Positions 22,976 through 34,754 of a stretch of DNA of 64,000 nucleotides are shown here, piece by piece (position 1 is the first letter of the stretch; every line of letters starts with the position of its first letter). The translations under genes were made by a program, and so were the position numbers. This DNA is from Peromyscus leucopus (taxonomy: Eukaryota > Chordata > Mammalia > Rodentia > Cricetidae), in contig NC_051076.1 in assembly GCF_004664715.2 (NCBI RefSeq), forward strand, positions 1,311,800 to 1,375,799, written 5' to 3'. The notes under the pieces are model-generated. The model saw nothing but the letters and a program-made list of their open reading frames with translations. It searched no databases and was not told the DNA's origin.

Positions 22976-25873
22976 GCACAAAAAGTAAACTAGCCTTTCA
23001 CTTAATTCTGGATCCTCTGCCAAGAACAGGCTTAGGGTGCATGCTGGCCCATTGGTGTGAATTCGGGGTTCTTTCAGAGAATAAATGCACAAAACAACTC
23101 ATACTTCCATGCTGGCTGGATGTGAGTGAAGATGCACTCAACGCTGGAGCTCCTAACACAAGTTTAGGGTGGGGAGGTTATTAATGCATTGATGTCAGAA
23201 ACACTAAGGGGTTTTGAAAGTAACTGAGAGGTAGAAAGGAATTTAAGCAACAGAACTTTGGCTTGGCTCTTTACCCCTCCATTGTAAAACCTCTCAGGAT
23301 ACCACTCCCTGGGTGTTCTTGCTCCCTTACTAGGTAGTACTAGATATATATTTATTGCAGATTTCATCGTCACTTAATCACCACAGAAGCTTCAAGACAT
23401 CAAACATTTTATTTCACTGCTACATACATTTCAAGTGCTAGAACAGAAACTGGACCATTGAAAGAATTCACTTGGCGTTTTTCCAGTAAGTAAAAGAATA
23501 CAGATAAAAATCATTGGAACTTTTGAGTCTAATCTCTCTTGAAGCCATAATTGCCTGTGGACATGTAGTCCCTTGAACTCACAAGTTCACATGACATTAA
23601 AAGAAGTGAGTTGAGTTTTATGACAAGTGCTCAAAAGTGCTTTCACTGATAGACACTCAAACAGTTTTTATTGTTGGTAATTGAATTGAGATGTCAAATA
23701 ACTTCATCATTCATTGTAAAATATTTATTGTTTTAAATTCACTTTAAGATGATCAAAAACATCACCAAGACAGTTTCTAACCTCATGCTACCTAATGTTT
23801 CAAACTCACAGAATAGAGGTGCCTTGACAGACAGGGTCATGTGAAACCATTTATGTTTGGACATTTGGTGGGGCACCCAACTTATATATGTTGAATAGAA
23901 ACATGCTCTATTTTTGAAACTTAAAACAAGATTTGAATCTTGCTTTTTCCTAGCCCTCAAATTTGATGTCGAATAAATGTTTTCAAATTCTTCATCTGAA
24001 AAATATCTTGATAACTGGGCTATGAAATTTGCTTAAAATTTAAAATCAATGCACTTAAAACAAAATGTAAGTTATAGTAATTGCTGAGTAAATGTTAATT
24101 GTTCTTGTTGATGCTGTAGTGGGACATACTTTTTCTATTTTATTCTCTCTCCTATGCTCTATAATTCTGAAGATCCACCCAGAGCAATTCACCTTCCAAT
24201 AAATAATTTGTAGACCCTAGAACCAAGTAGCATAGCTAATGATTTCAATAATAAATGGGCTCTGAAGTTTCCATTTTCCCCATGTTTATGTCTTTTCTGA
24301 TTTATGGAAATTGAGAACTAAAGCAGATATCTAACATTCTAACAGTAGAAAGACTCTGACCATTAATGGTAAGGAGAGTTTGGATGTTAAATAGCATGGT
24401 TGGATTGGAGTCTAGTAATCCAGTCTCTACATTAATTGTTTTCTACCTTGTATAATGTCACCAAGCTTACAAGCTTGAGAACAACATAATTATGAGATTT
24501 CACAAGAAATTTCCCTAACGTTTTTATGTTATAAGTGCACTACTGTGGCCACCTGCAAGTAGAGTGGTGTCATATGACGAAGACATGCAGTCTATTCAAA
24601 TGATGTGCCATGGAGCAGAGAGCAGAAGCTCTGAAGTGTAATTGGTCGAGCATCTTCTGCAGAAGTCCTGAGCACTCTGAAAGTCTGCACGCAAATCAAA
24701 CAGCTGCAAACTGAATAATGAAGGAGAGTGGGGAAGCCCTAACCACTTAAATAATTTCCCCTGTGACTCCTCAATTCTGGGAATCTTTTTGTGATGCAAA
24801 GTATTTACCTTTTGGTTTAATCAGGTTCTTGCACATTTGGTTGTGTTGTTTGCACATTTGGTTATGTTGTTTTTACTTGAAGCACACCTGTACTAGGTAA
24901 ACACACTACTAGACTTGGGGCTGCTGTGCCTGCTGCTCCCACTTATTGATCTGACTGTTGTACCAAGGACTAGATACAGAAATGATGGGCTACTGATTCT
25001 CTCTGACTCATTGACTCTCCTATCCTAAAGAGTCCAGTAGGCTGAGTCATCCATTCAGAAAGAGACTTATCCTTTTATGTTCATTTATTCCAATGCTCAA
25101 ACATTTTCTGTTTAAAAACATTAGGCAACAAACTCTAATCATCTCCAGGTGGCTTTATGGTTTGTTGTTGTTTCATTTCACAAGCTTTCCCTGGGTTCCC
25201 TTGGCTGTTTTTTGAGGGGGAGGGAATTGTTGTTGTTTTTGCCCTATTTAAAGCACATCAGAAAGTATGATCACAAATCACCTATACATTTCCATGCTTA
25301 ACATCTGTCTCCCTCACTAAACCATCAGCATTAATGATGCCATTTTTGTTCACTGCTGCTGTTTACTCAGTGTTTACTATATTGCCTGGCACAGTGTAAC
25401 TATTTAGTCAATATTAGATGAGAAAACAAATGAGCTAGAAAATCAGTGAATGGTTAGGAGTTAGCCAGTTCCCATTTATATAATCTTTTAGAAGGGTCTT
25501 AATTGACTAAACCTTGAGAGTTCTTCTTCCATTCCCACTTTTCCAGCTTTGACTTATCCTTGCTTATCCTTAAACACTTCGTGCTTCTCTTGCTGTTTCC
25601 TCTGACCCGAACATCTTTCCTGTATTGGTGTGACATCTATCCTTCCTTTCAATCAGTTCTACACACAGAATACCTCCCTAGAGATTGCTCTGGTCTCCTT
25701 GTGTACAGAAGCCCCACATGTCCCTTTAACTTTTAGTAGTGCCCATTGTACTCATCATTGAACTGTATCTATGTATTTATTGACTATCTTAGCACTTAAA
25801 TATGTAACTCGGAATAGTATGGTCAGAGGAAGGAACATGTTCATCTTTTTTTTTCATTTTAATTTTAATTCAG
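22976..25873. other. Largest repeat-poor stretch of the intron
   Basis: About 2.9 kb without a recognised transposon, exon or RNA gene. It may hold intronic regulatory sequence, but nothing in it can be named by eye. Confidence 0.45.
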
Positions 25874-26060
25874 ATTTTCCCCAATAGCTGAGTGTGGTGG
25901 CGCATGCCTTTAATCTCAGCACTTGGGAGGCAGAGGCAGGCAGATCTGAGAGTTCCAGGCCAGCTTGGTCTACAAAGAGAGTTCCAGGACAGCCAGGGCT
26001 GTTACACAGACAAACCTTGTCTTGAAAACAAAACAAACAACAAAAGAATTATCCCCAATA
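25874..26060 (+). repeat. B1 SINE with target duplication
   Basis: Body from gctgagtgtggtggcgcatg (25887) to an A-rich tail near 26045. Flanked by 13-base duplications, ATTTTCCCCAATA (25874-25886) and ATTATCCCCAATA (26048-26060), with one mismatch. Confidence 0.92.
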
Positions 26061-26637
26061 ATTGTTTACAAACATAAAAGGTTAATTTGATGTTATCTTA
26101 ATATAACTTGACAAAGTTCTTCCACCATAATATCTATATTCTTATTTATTTGTGTGTCAAGATTAAATTTTTCTGTAATATCAAGGAATTTATAGTTAAT
26201 GACCTTAAAACATATGACTACTAAGTTGAAGTCATGGTCTAACCACCCATAGCCCAACAGAAGATATATTTGTTGAGTCTAATACTAAATCACTTTGGGT
26301 CTAGACTTGATGATATCTCTTCTATGATAATAAAAAAAAAAAGAATTCTAAGCTATGATTCTCATACTTTTAAATATTCATTGTATTTCATTTGATTTTG
26401 TTAAACCTTCTGTAAAACTTCTATTGCTAATACAAATAGAATGAGATAATAAATACTAAATAAAAATGTTTACTTGAATGTTTTATGAAATTCTAACATT
26501 ACAAAGAATAATAAATAAACATATCAGGAGATTACATTGTTTTGGTGGAAGAGATAGCCAGTTTTTAGAAATAGTATGTTTCATTTAAAAATTTTTCTGA
26601 AATTATTTTGAAATGCTTTTTCTTTTTGGTCTCTTAG
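26061..26637. other. End of the Mctp1 intron before the second exon
   Basis: AT-rich, no repeat recognised. It ends in the pyrimidine-rich acceptor tract of the exon at 26638. Confidence 0.5.
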
Positions 26638-26717
26638 GTATTTGACTATGATTTTGGACTGCAAGATGACTTTATGGGCTCAGCCTTTCTCGACCTCACA
26701 CAATTGGAGTTAAACAG
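26638..26717 (+). CDS. Mctp1: Mctp1 internal coding exon, C-terminal part of C2A domain
   Basis: An 80-base exon between ctcttag|gt and acag|gtaac. It starts in phase 0, directly continuing the REPLYIK end of the previous exon. It encodes VFDYDFGLQDDFMGSAFLDL followed by TQLELN, and leaves two bases (AG) of a split Arg codon. The DYD and following DD supply the acidic Ca2+-loop-3 positions of the C2A domain, and GSAFLDL is a typical late C2 strand. In the family the next residues continue the same domain, but that exon was not found in the remaining 37 kb. At 80 bases, skipping it would shift the frame. Confidence 0.95.
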
Positions 26718-26817
26718 GTAACATTCAAAAGTTGTAACATTGCTATGCCTGATTACAGATTTGTCCTGTGAAGTAGGGAACAATAGTCTGTACAGATTCC
26801 TGTTGATGTCTGTAGAG
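26718..26817 (+). other. Mctp1: Start of the downstream Mctp1 intron
   Basis: Donor GTAACA after the exon. The intron continues to the window end and contains all features listed from here on. Confidence 0.7.
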
Positions 26818-27219
26818 GACTCCTGGGTATGGGAGTTAGCTACATCCGGCGTAAGATATCTGAGGGAAAAAAATCTACGTACACTATGCTCTTATGTCTG
26901 TTAACTTTATTCCTCTAAGAAAAAAATTCTATCAATACAGCTACAGCTCTGACAGGCATTCAAGGCAGGAATAACACTAGATACACCAAGCTCTATATCC
27001 ATCTACTTTATTCCTTTGGGATGAAATACTGTCTCCATAACTACAGTTCCATCCAGTTCCCTAGCTCATAATCCTGTTAACAACTAAACTCCTATCCTTC
27101 CAGCCTCATCTTCGTCCTCTGTAGCCTCTTTCTCCATCTCTGCTACTCCCTACTCCTGGCACTCAGAAAACTCTACCTGAGATCTGCTTACACTCTATGG
27201 AACTTCTGTCTTCCTCCTG
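26818..27219 (-). repeat. LTR-like repeat piece, antisense
   Basis: 26855-26965 is the reverse complement of 10735-10855 (shared core tctgttaactttattcctct and tcaatacagctacagct). The rest is pyrimidine-rich and recalls rodent LTR sequence, but I cannot name the family. Confidence 0.4.
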
Positions 27220-27775
27220 TGAGACCAAAATGAGCCATCTTAGAAATAAGACCAAAATGTTTTCATCCTAAAATTAAGGCCTAAGATTTCTCCTTTTGGG
27301 AATAGGCAATTAGTTACTGAAACCACAGTTCAGATTCCAGAAACCAGGAAGTGTAAAAGCACAGAGTCACAAGGTAGTCACGAGGTAATGCCTGCCGGAC
27401 TACGGAATGTCCTCTCCCTGGTTTCCAGGGTAACTGACCACAGAAATGACCCCACTTGAGGGCAGCCAATGAGAAATGGTGGCAGGTAACCACTCCCTTA
27501 GAAGTAATATTAAGCCATGATTTCTAGAAAGCCCCTAGAAGCGAGCCAATCAGAATTGTATCTGTACTAGCACCCCTAAATGATGTAACCTTGTGATTTT
27601 TCCCTTTAAAAACTGAGCTTGCAGACAGGCGGGAACTTCCTCCAGCCTCCACTGCATTGGATGTATTAGACGAAGTCCCTGCCTTGGCTTGTATATCCAG
27701 AATTAAACCTTGCTTTTGCATTCCGGCATGTTCATTTTTTGGTGGTCTCTCTGGGGTCACGATCTGGGCACAACA
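27220..27775 (+). mobile_element. 5' LTR of a gammaretrovirus-like element
   Basis: Begins TGAGACCAAAATG and ends CACAACA. It is followed by TT and a tRNA-Pro primer site, the spacing seen in murine leukaemia-type viruses. U3 holds two CCAAT boxes (27466-27470, 27546-27550) and a TATA-like TTTAAAAA (27605-27612). R contains ATTAAA (27702-27707). At 556 bases it is in the usual range for class I LTRs. It lies in sense orientation inside the Mctp1 intron. Confidence 0.85.
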
Positions 27776-30749
27776 TTTGGGGGCTCGTCCGGGATCCCCA
27801 GAGACTCTCTGCCAGGACCCCTAAGAGCTCCGGAGGTCCATCTGCACCGATCGGTAAGAGCGCTCCATTTTCTTGTCTTTGCTTTCCTTTTACTTTCATT
27901 TTCTAATCCGAAGCTGGCGGTTGAATCTGACAGGCTCTCACCTTGGCAGACGAGCCTGTAAGGTGACCCTGGAGGAGTTGAGAGACTGTCCCAACCCCTC
28001 ATCAGGATGCGGGGTCCCACAGGTCCCCCCATCATAGGACGCCCATGAGGGGTCCGTCAGTTTGGACACCTGTGAGGGGTCCGTCTGTTTTGTGAACTCT
28101 GGGGATCTGGAGACTCTGTTGAATTGTCCCTGTCCCATCCGTACAGTCTTTAGCATAATCGAGGCTCCCTCTCTGGACTCTCGTCTGCCTGGACCATCTG
28201 TAGGGCCCTTGTTCTTCCTTTTTGTCTGCCTATCTTGTCCATCAGTATGATTTGTTATACCTATATAAATGTATAAATGTGTGAGAACTGTGGCCACATG
28301 TGTGAGTGTTTTATGCCTGAGCTTGTGTATGCATTGGGACTTGTGGGCCAGATTGCCAGCCAAAGGGATGGAGACCCCTTCAGTGGTTGAACTGGCACAG
28401 ACTAACCTAACATTGCTTCCTTGCTCTCTCTCTCTGACAAAAGCACAGGCAGCAGAACTTTGGGGACCCAGAGTGCTGCGAAAGGCTAGCAGCCTGAGAT
28501 CAGGGGCCAGACGCAATGGGTTCAGGGCCCCAGCTCACTCAGAGAGCTTTGGAGTAGAGACTTTACAGCACGAAGTGGTGGCAGCCAGATTGGCCCAGAG
28601 GCTACATGGGAACTAGGCATGGCTGTGTGCTAGGGCAGGCTGTGAGCACTGTGGGGCCCAGATATGGCCAGCAGGTTCTGGCTGGGCTCCTGTGTGGACA
28701 TGGGCAGAGCTGGCAGGAGCCAGCAGGAGCCTCCAGGAGCTCAGAGTGTGGGGGCTGGTGGAGAACTAACTGCCCCTCCAGGGTCACAGCTGAGGAGTGG
28801 CCTACAGGTCTGTGGGCCCAGCCAGGGCATGGAGTCACTTTCAGTCTGCCGTTCTCGTGTACTTGAAAATCTGAGGTTAACAGCAATCTTTTGTCTCCAT
28901 GGTGCATGCCTTCCCTGTCCTCTTCATCTCCCATGCTGTTGGGTGGGGCTCCCAAGACCTGCCCTGGGGCTAAAACCTGATCAAGGTCTGGCTCCAAGAA
29001 TGGAATGTCACCAACAGTTTCTTGTCTGTGGTACAGTGCTGATGCAAATTGAGAGTTATTCTTGTTATGGTATATGCATGTATTTCTGTTCTTGTTTAAA
29101 ATATTGTAACTTTACAATATATTCTAGAGTACTGAGGGAAATCACAAGAAAGACTTTGGTAAGAGTTTCTGTTTTAAAAGAAAAGAAAAAGCAGAATTTG
29201 TCTAGAGTAAATGTCTGAGGGATCAAAGGAACGGACTGAGGGTATATGGAAGGTTGTAGAAAGTCAGAGGGATGTGATGTAAACTGTTATGGTTTCTTAT
29301 ACCTGCAAATACTGAATTTAAAAGTTAATTCTGTTGGTTTTCATCTTAAGAATGGCTAATGATTCTGCAAACTGCTTATGTGTGTATGTGTACAGGTATG
29401 TGACTTGAAAATGTAAGCAAGCTTTAACTGTACTTATGTATGTGTGTAACTTGGATCCAACTGTGTGTATGTGTGCAAGTAATTATTGTTTAGAAAAACG
29501 AGCTTTAAACAGCAACCACGTGCTTCTCCATCTTGGCTGGTGACCTCATGGGCAGCCATGTGGCTGGCAGCCATCTTTTACTAAGGTTATAAAGATCTAC
29601 TCAGTTAACACCTAAGTACTTATGTCTTTACCAAGTGTTCAACAGCAAGTTTCTAGAGAATTTAAATAGATGGCAACATATGTTTAATAAATAAGATACT
29701 TAGTAAATATTAAAGCTGCACATCAATGCTTTTATACACAGGAATATACCTTGCTCTGGCAGCTAAACTTTGTAACATAAAGGAATCATAGGAAACAGCT
29801 GAGGTTTGCAAATGTATGACAGGACTAGAGTTCCAAAAAGAGTCTAGTTGCAGTGGTGGACCTTAGCAGTTTTAAAAAAATGCTAGTGCCAGGTGATGAT
29901 CACCAGAAGCACCAGCCATAATAAAATGGAGCAGGCAGGCTATGTATGTGCTGCCAAAGGTAGGGTCAAAGAAATCATCCAAGCCTCTAAGTAAAAGAAC
30001 CAAAAGGATTATAAATAAATCCCAGATATTGAACTTTGGGATTGTTTACACTTTGGAGCTTGGCTGTACTTTATACAGATTATGATGATGCCATGTTTTC
30101 TCCCCTTTAAAGTAAAAAAAGATACTTTATTGTTGATATTACAGAAGACATTTGAGAGATCTTTATCTTTTAAGAACAGTTTTTATAGTTAAAAACCAAT
30201 GACTTAAAAAATGTTTCTCCTTACTCAAGGTATGTTCAGGCTTAAGAATGTTGTCTGGCCTCCTTGTATTTGCTAAGTTTGTTAACTTAATTTTTGATAA
30301 ATGATACATATATGTTTTATATTGATATTTTGTTTTGGTTTCTTTACTGAACCTGTATTTGATGCTAGAAGAGCTTCAACTTAAAAGCATTGTTTTTAGG
30401 CTACTTATTGTAGACTGTTAGAGAACATAAATAGTTAGTCATAAGTAATAAGTTTTTTTAATTATAGTCAGGGTAAGTAAGTACTGATGTAATATTACAG
30501 GGATAAGTTTACTCATTTACTCAGTCCTTGCATATGTTTTCAGGGTTGAGCTTGAAACAAGTAATTAGAAACAAAGTTTGTCTATTCAGATATACCTGGA
30601 CAGCCCTCATACTTCAGAAATCTGCAGAATATGGCATTTAAATGTTGATCTAAAAGCTTATTATATCAGACAGGCTTTCAGATCCTAGCAGTGACCCAAG
30701 GTCTCCAGAGAAGATTATGTATGAGGAGCCACAATGTCTCTGCCTGGAT
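27776..30749 (+). mobile_element. Leader and 5' internal region of the non-coding gammaretrovirus-like element
   Basis: The first kilobase is GC-richer, with a possible splice donor TCG|GTAAG (GT at 27854) at the place where gammaretroviruses have their major donor. From about 29000 it is AT-rich with many stops in all frames. No gag or pol protein motif is seen. Open frames of 192 codons (27938-28516, minus) and 184 codons (28664-29218, plus) have no recognisable content. This is the organisation of a non-autonomous, VL30-like element. How far its internal region truly extends is an inference from the 3' LTR remnant at 32840. Confidence 0.5.
27778..27795 (+). promoter_or_regulatory. tRNA-Pro primer binding site
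   Basis: TGGGGGCTCGTCCGGGAT, the 18-base complement of the tRNA-Pro 3' end used by murine gammaretroviruses and VL30-like elements. I see no mismatch to that site. Confidence 0.95.
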
Positions 30750-31470
<721 letters not shown>

Positions 31471-32839
31471 CCGGATGGTGAAAGAAGATTGATGCTGTTC
31501 CGACTGGTGCCTCCAACGCTATGGAGACCTGGGTAGGGATTGGTCCCTGTAATTTATAGGATTGGAAGCTTCTTGGTCTGCACTCAGATATAGTTTATCC
31601 TTCTCAGATTTCTGATAGTACTGTTGGCTAGGCTAGCTCTAACTTTGTCAGCATGGTAGCATCAACCAGATCCTTCTGCAAGGCTATAGCTAGCTTGTTA
31701 GCTCACTTTTAGGAAAATGTTCTAAGATATAAAAGTTTAAGTAAGTCATAAAGGTTCAGATATGAGTCTAAGAAAGGTCTGAGGCTAAGCTTTGAGGATC
31801 TCAAAAAAAAAATAATTAGATGATTTTTCATTCTCTCCTGTTCTATGGTTCAGAGCTTAACATTTAGAGTCCTGATAAGCTGGTAGAGCAATGACTACTT
31901 ACTGTTCAACCACAAGCTCAACATTTTGGATTTGTTTTAGATGTCATCTAAATATATTTAAATGTAAACCTAAAAGTGCTTCTCATCAGGCCAAAAATCT
32001 CTGTCCAATTTATACCTGGCTTTCTGGACAGAAGGAAAATGCACAAGCTTTTAACCCAAATCTGTAGTTCTTGTTGGGACTCAAAGGTATGAGTCCACTT
32101 CTGCTGTTTTACAGATACCATTACCTGCTTTGTTTACAATATGGATTTCAGTACAGATTGGTAATACTAATGTATCTAAAACTTTTATGTCATTTTGTAA
32201 GTAGGCCTCAAAGGATCAAAAGAGTCATAAAAACCTAGACCCACTTCACAGAGTTGAAAGGACCCCAGATAAGTATTCCTAAAGATGGTATTTTTCCTCT
32301 CTCCTGGTCTTGGGACTACTGCTTTTCCCATTACTAAGGGTATGGACCTAGGGGTTCCAAATAAGTTCATAAATTTTAACTTCTGTTCCTAGTTTAAATT
32401 TGTTCTCAACAGATTTCCACTTGGCTGGCAGTCATCTCCAAGTTTCAGTCGCTGACTCCACTGCTCCAGACAACTGTGAGCTCCGGACTTGCTAAAAGCT
32501 GATGTGGACCAGCCCAGCTAACATGATTCTTCCCTGTCCCTATGGGATGAGGCAGCTACATGCTTCTGACAAATGCCCCCTTGCCCAGTTTTGACTAGCT
32601 TTCAGCCTTTTGGGGGCCATGACAACGGCGCCCAATGCAGCTTGAAGCAGTTCCAGAAGAGAATACGTCGTCCCATGTTCCCTGTTCAGAAAAGGTTGAA
32701 ATGCTGGGTCAAAGGAAACTTCCTAGCATAGAGACAAGATGGCTAACTATACATGACCATTATTAAAGAGGGAATACTTACGAGCTAACTGCCCAAAACC
32801 CATGATTGGGTTCCATTAGGCACAGGAGAAGGGGAATAG
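31471..32839 (+). mobile_element. 3' internal region of the gammaretrovirus-like element
   Basis: Non-coding, mostly AT-rich. From about 32400 the sequence becomes GC-richer and recalls the 3' end of rodent class I proviruses (tgcagcttgaagcagttcca, cagaaaaggttgaaatgctgg). A polypurine tract AGGAGAAGGGGAATAG lies at 32824-32839, immediately before the 3' LTR start. Confidence 0.5.
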
Positions 32840-32883
32840 TGAGACCCAAAATGAGAACATCTTAAAAGAAGGACCAAGGTAAC
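32840..32883 (+). mobile_element. Start of the 3' LTR (truncated or replaced)
   Basis: TGAGACCCAAAATGAG and the following catctta..agaaggaccaa match the first 40 or so bases of the LTR at 27220 with small differences. The sequence then departs into an unrelated CpG-rich stretch. The rest of the LTR is not seen before or after the gap. Confidence 0.65.
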
Positions 32884-33151
32884 ATGGCCCGGCGCGACGA
32901 CAACAGTAGCGCAGGTAGACCTCGGGGCGCCCGCGAGAGGAGAGGGCCCAGAAGCAAGCCCGCCGAGGTAGACGTGCCCAGCGGCGGCCAGCCAACAGGA
33001 GTATTCAGGGACCCGCGGGCAGCCGCGCAGAACATTCAAGCCAGCGCGGCCACAGAGGTAGACGCCACCGGCGCGGCAGCAAACAAGGACATCAGGCCCG
33101 GCGCAGCCGACAAACATACAGGACCCAGCGGCAGCCGACAGGACATACAGG
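32884..33151 (+). repeat. CpG-rich imperfect tandem repeat, open in one frame
   Basis: GC-rich sequence full of CpG, unlike its surroundings. Recurring blocks are gaggtagacg (three variants from 32911, 32965 and 33055) and a GGC(A)GC.GACA..ACATACAGG unit of about 27-30 bases near the right end. One frame from ATG at 32884 stays open into the gap (89 codons, Ala/Arg/Gly/Asp-rich), but the repeats make coding unlikely. The array runs into unknown sequence, which probably explains the assembly break. Confidence 0.6.
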
Positions 33152-33651
33152 NNNNNNNNNNNNNNNNNNNNNNNNNNNNNNNNNNNNNNNNNNNNNNNNN
33201 NNNNNNNNNNNNNNNNNNNNNNNNNNNNNNNNNNNNNNNNNNNNNNNNNNNNNNNNNNNNNNNNNNNNNNNNNNNNNNNNNNNNNNNNNNNNNNNNNNNN
33301 NNNNNNNNNNNNNNNNNNNNNNNNNNNNNNNNNNNNNNNNNNNNNNNNNNNNNNNNNNNNNNNNNNNNNNNNNNNNNNNNNNNNNNNNNNNNNNNNNNNN
33401 NNNNNNNNNNNNNNNNNNNNNNNNNNNNNNNNNNNNNNNNNNNNNNNNNNNNNNNNNNNNNNNNNNNNNNNNNNNNNNNNNNNNNNNNNNNNNNNNNNNN
33501 NNNNNNNNNNNNNNNNNNNNNNNNNNNNNNNNNNNNNNNNNNNNNNNNNNNNNNNNNNNNNNNNNNNNNNNNNNNNNNNNNNNNNNNNNNNNNNNNNNNN
33601 NNNNNNNNNNNNNNNNNNNNNNNNNNNNNNNNNNNNNNNNNNNNNNNNNNN
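33152..33651. other. Assembly gap, 500 N
   Basis: Exactly 500 undetermined bases, so possibly a placeholder length. Nothing can be said about content. Confidence 0.99.
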
Positions 33652-33744
33652 TTAAAAGGTGAAGCTTTATGCTACACAAAGAAGTCAGGCTCTCAGTCCT
33701 CTAGTCTCCCCAGAGTTAACAAGGAAGAAATTAAGCACTGATCT

Positions 33745-34110
33745 ATGACTATAGCATGAACAAATCTTGGAACTATAAGCTAAATGAAAGAAACAGGCAC
33801 AAAAGGCAATGTATTGGCATGATTTCAATTATAGAAATGTCCAGATAGGCCAAGCCAAAAGACAGATAAGTTGTCATTAGTGGTTCAAGGCGCAGGGGCT
33901 TGGGGGGGAGTGGGTTAATGAAGGGTGACTGCTACTGTGTAAGGTTTCTTTTTAAGGGGAATGAAAAAGTTCTCAACTTACATTCTGGTGGGCGGTTTGT
34001 ATACTCTGTGGCTAATATTAAAAACCACTGAATTGTACAGTTTCAAAGGAGTGAATTGGCAAGATTGAATATATGTCAATTATACTGTTATTAAAAACAC
34101 ATTATCATCT
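33745..34110 (+). mobile_element. Ancient mammalian L1 (L1M) 3' end
   Basis: Contains landmarks of old L1 ends shared across mammals: an aggcaatgtattggcatgatttcaattatagaaatgtcc-type stretch, agattagtgg-like cattagtggttcaagg, a gaatgaaaaagttct block, accactgaattgtacag and the closing tgtcaattatactgttatt. Independent of the younger rodent L1s. Confidence 0.75.
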
Positions 34111-34754
34111 CAAGAGAAGAAAAAACTACATTTACAAAAATGCAATGCCCTTTCATGATAAAAAACAGACTCAACCACTAGAAAGAGAAGGGAAACATCC
34201 TCGCTAGTGATTTTTAATAATCATGAAATAGCAAGGCTATTTATTCTGCCATATGTTGTAAATATTCTCCTACCGCCAGTTTGTCAGTGCTTTTAATTTG
34301 TAATACTGTTCTAATAAGTGGCCAAATCTTTGCATTATTTTCCCTATGGAACCTAGTATGGTCTCAATATAATATTTAAAAGACTTTCCTCTTAAACATG
34401 AGAAAAAGTGTTCAATCTAATTTAAAGAACAAACTGCAAATTGTAAACTACATTGGAAAGCAATATTTTCACAAAAGCAGATGACCAGAAACTCAAAAAC
34501 TACTACACACTTTAATAAGGACAAAGAAGAAACTAATCAGGCGCCCTCATGGATTCCTAATGAGAGTGTAAACTGGCCTGGCTCTGTGGAAAACGGGTGA
34601 TCAAATGTTTTAAAATACCACAAATCATCTATCATTTGAGATACGACAGTCTGAAGTTCTGTCCCCTGGCACCTACATCAAGGCAGAAGAGAGAACTGAC
34701 TCAAGAAAAGTGTCCTCTGAGTTCTCTGTGCAAGCCATGACATGTGTGCCACCC
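34111..34754 (+). repeat. Probable old L1-derived sequence
   Basis: 34135-34205 (aatgccctttcatgataaaaaacagactcaa) resembles L1 ORF2. 34385-34690 recalls 3' parts of old L1M elements (gagtgtaaactggcc, ctctgtggaaaac). Weak, no coding sequence. Confidence 0.35.

Larger units (their letters stand above)
4316..26637 (+). other. Mctp1: Mctp1 intron between the two visible exons
   Basis: A GT-AG intron of 22,322 bases in phase 0. The donor is AAG|GTGAGC. The acceptor follows a pyrimidine-rich tract (ctttttctttttggtctcttag). Much of it is transposon-derived, mainly L1; the individual elements are listed separately. 4316-5235 shows no recognisable repeat or exon. Confidence 0.9.

Noticed and set aside
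27938..29218. 192-codon minus frame and 184-codon plus frame in the retroelement leader
   Set aside because: GC-rich sequence leaves frames open by chance. Neither has domains, and neither looks like gag.
32884..33741. A 285-codon open frame across the gap
   Set aside because: About 170 codons are unknown bases, so the frame is produced by the gap. Only the 89 codons before it are real sequence, and they are repetitive.
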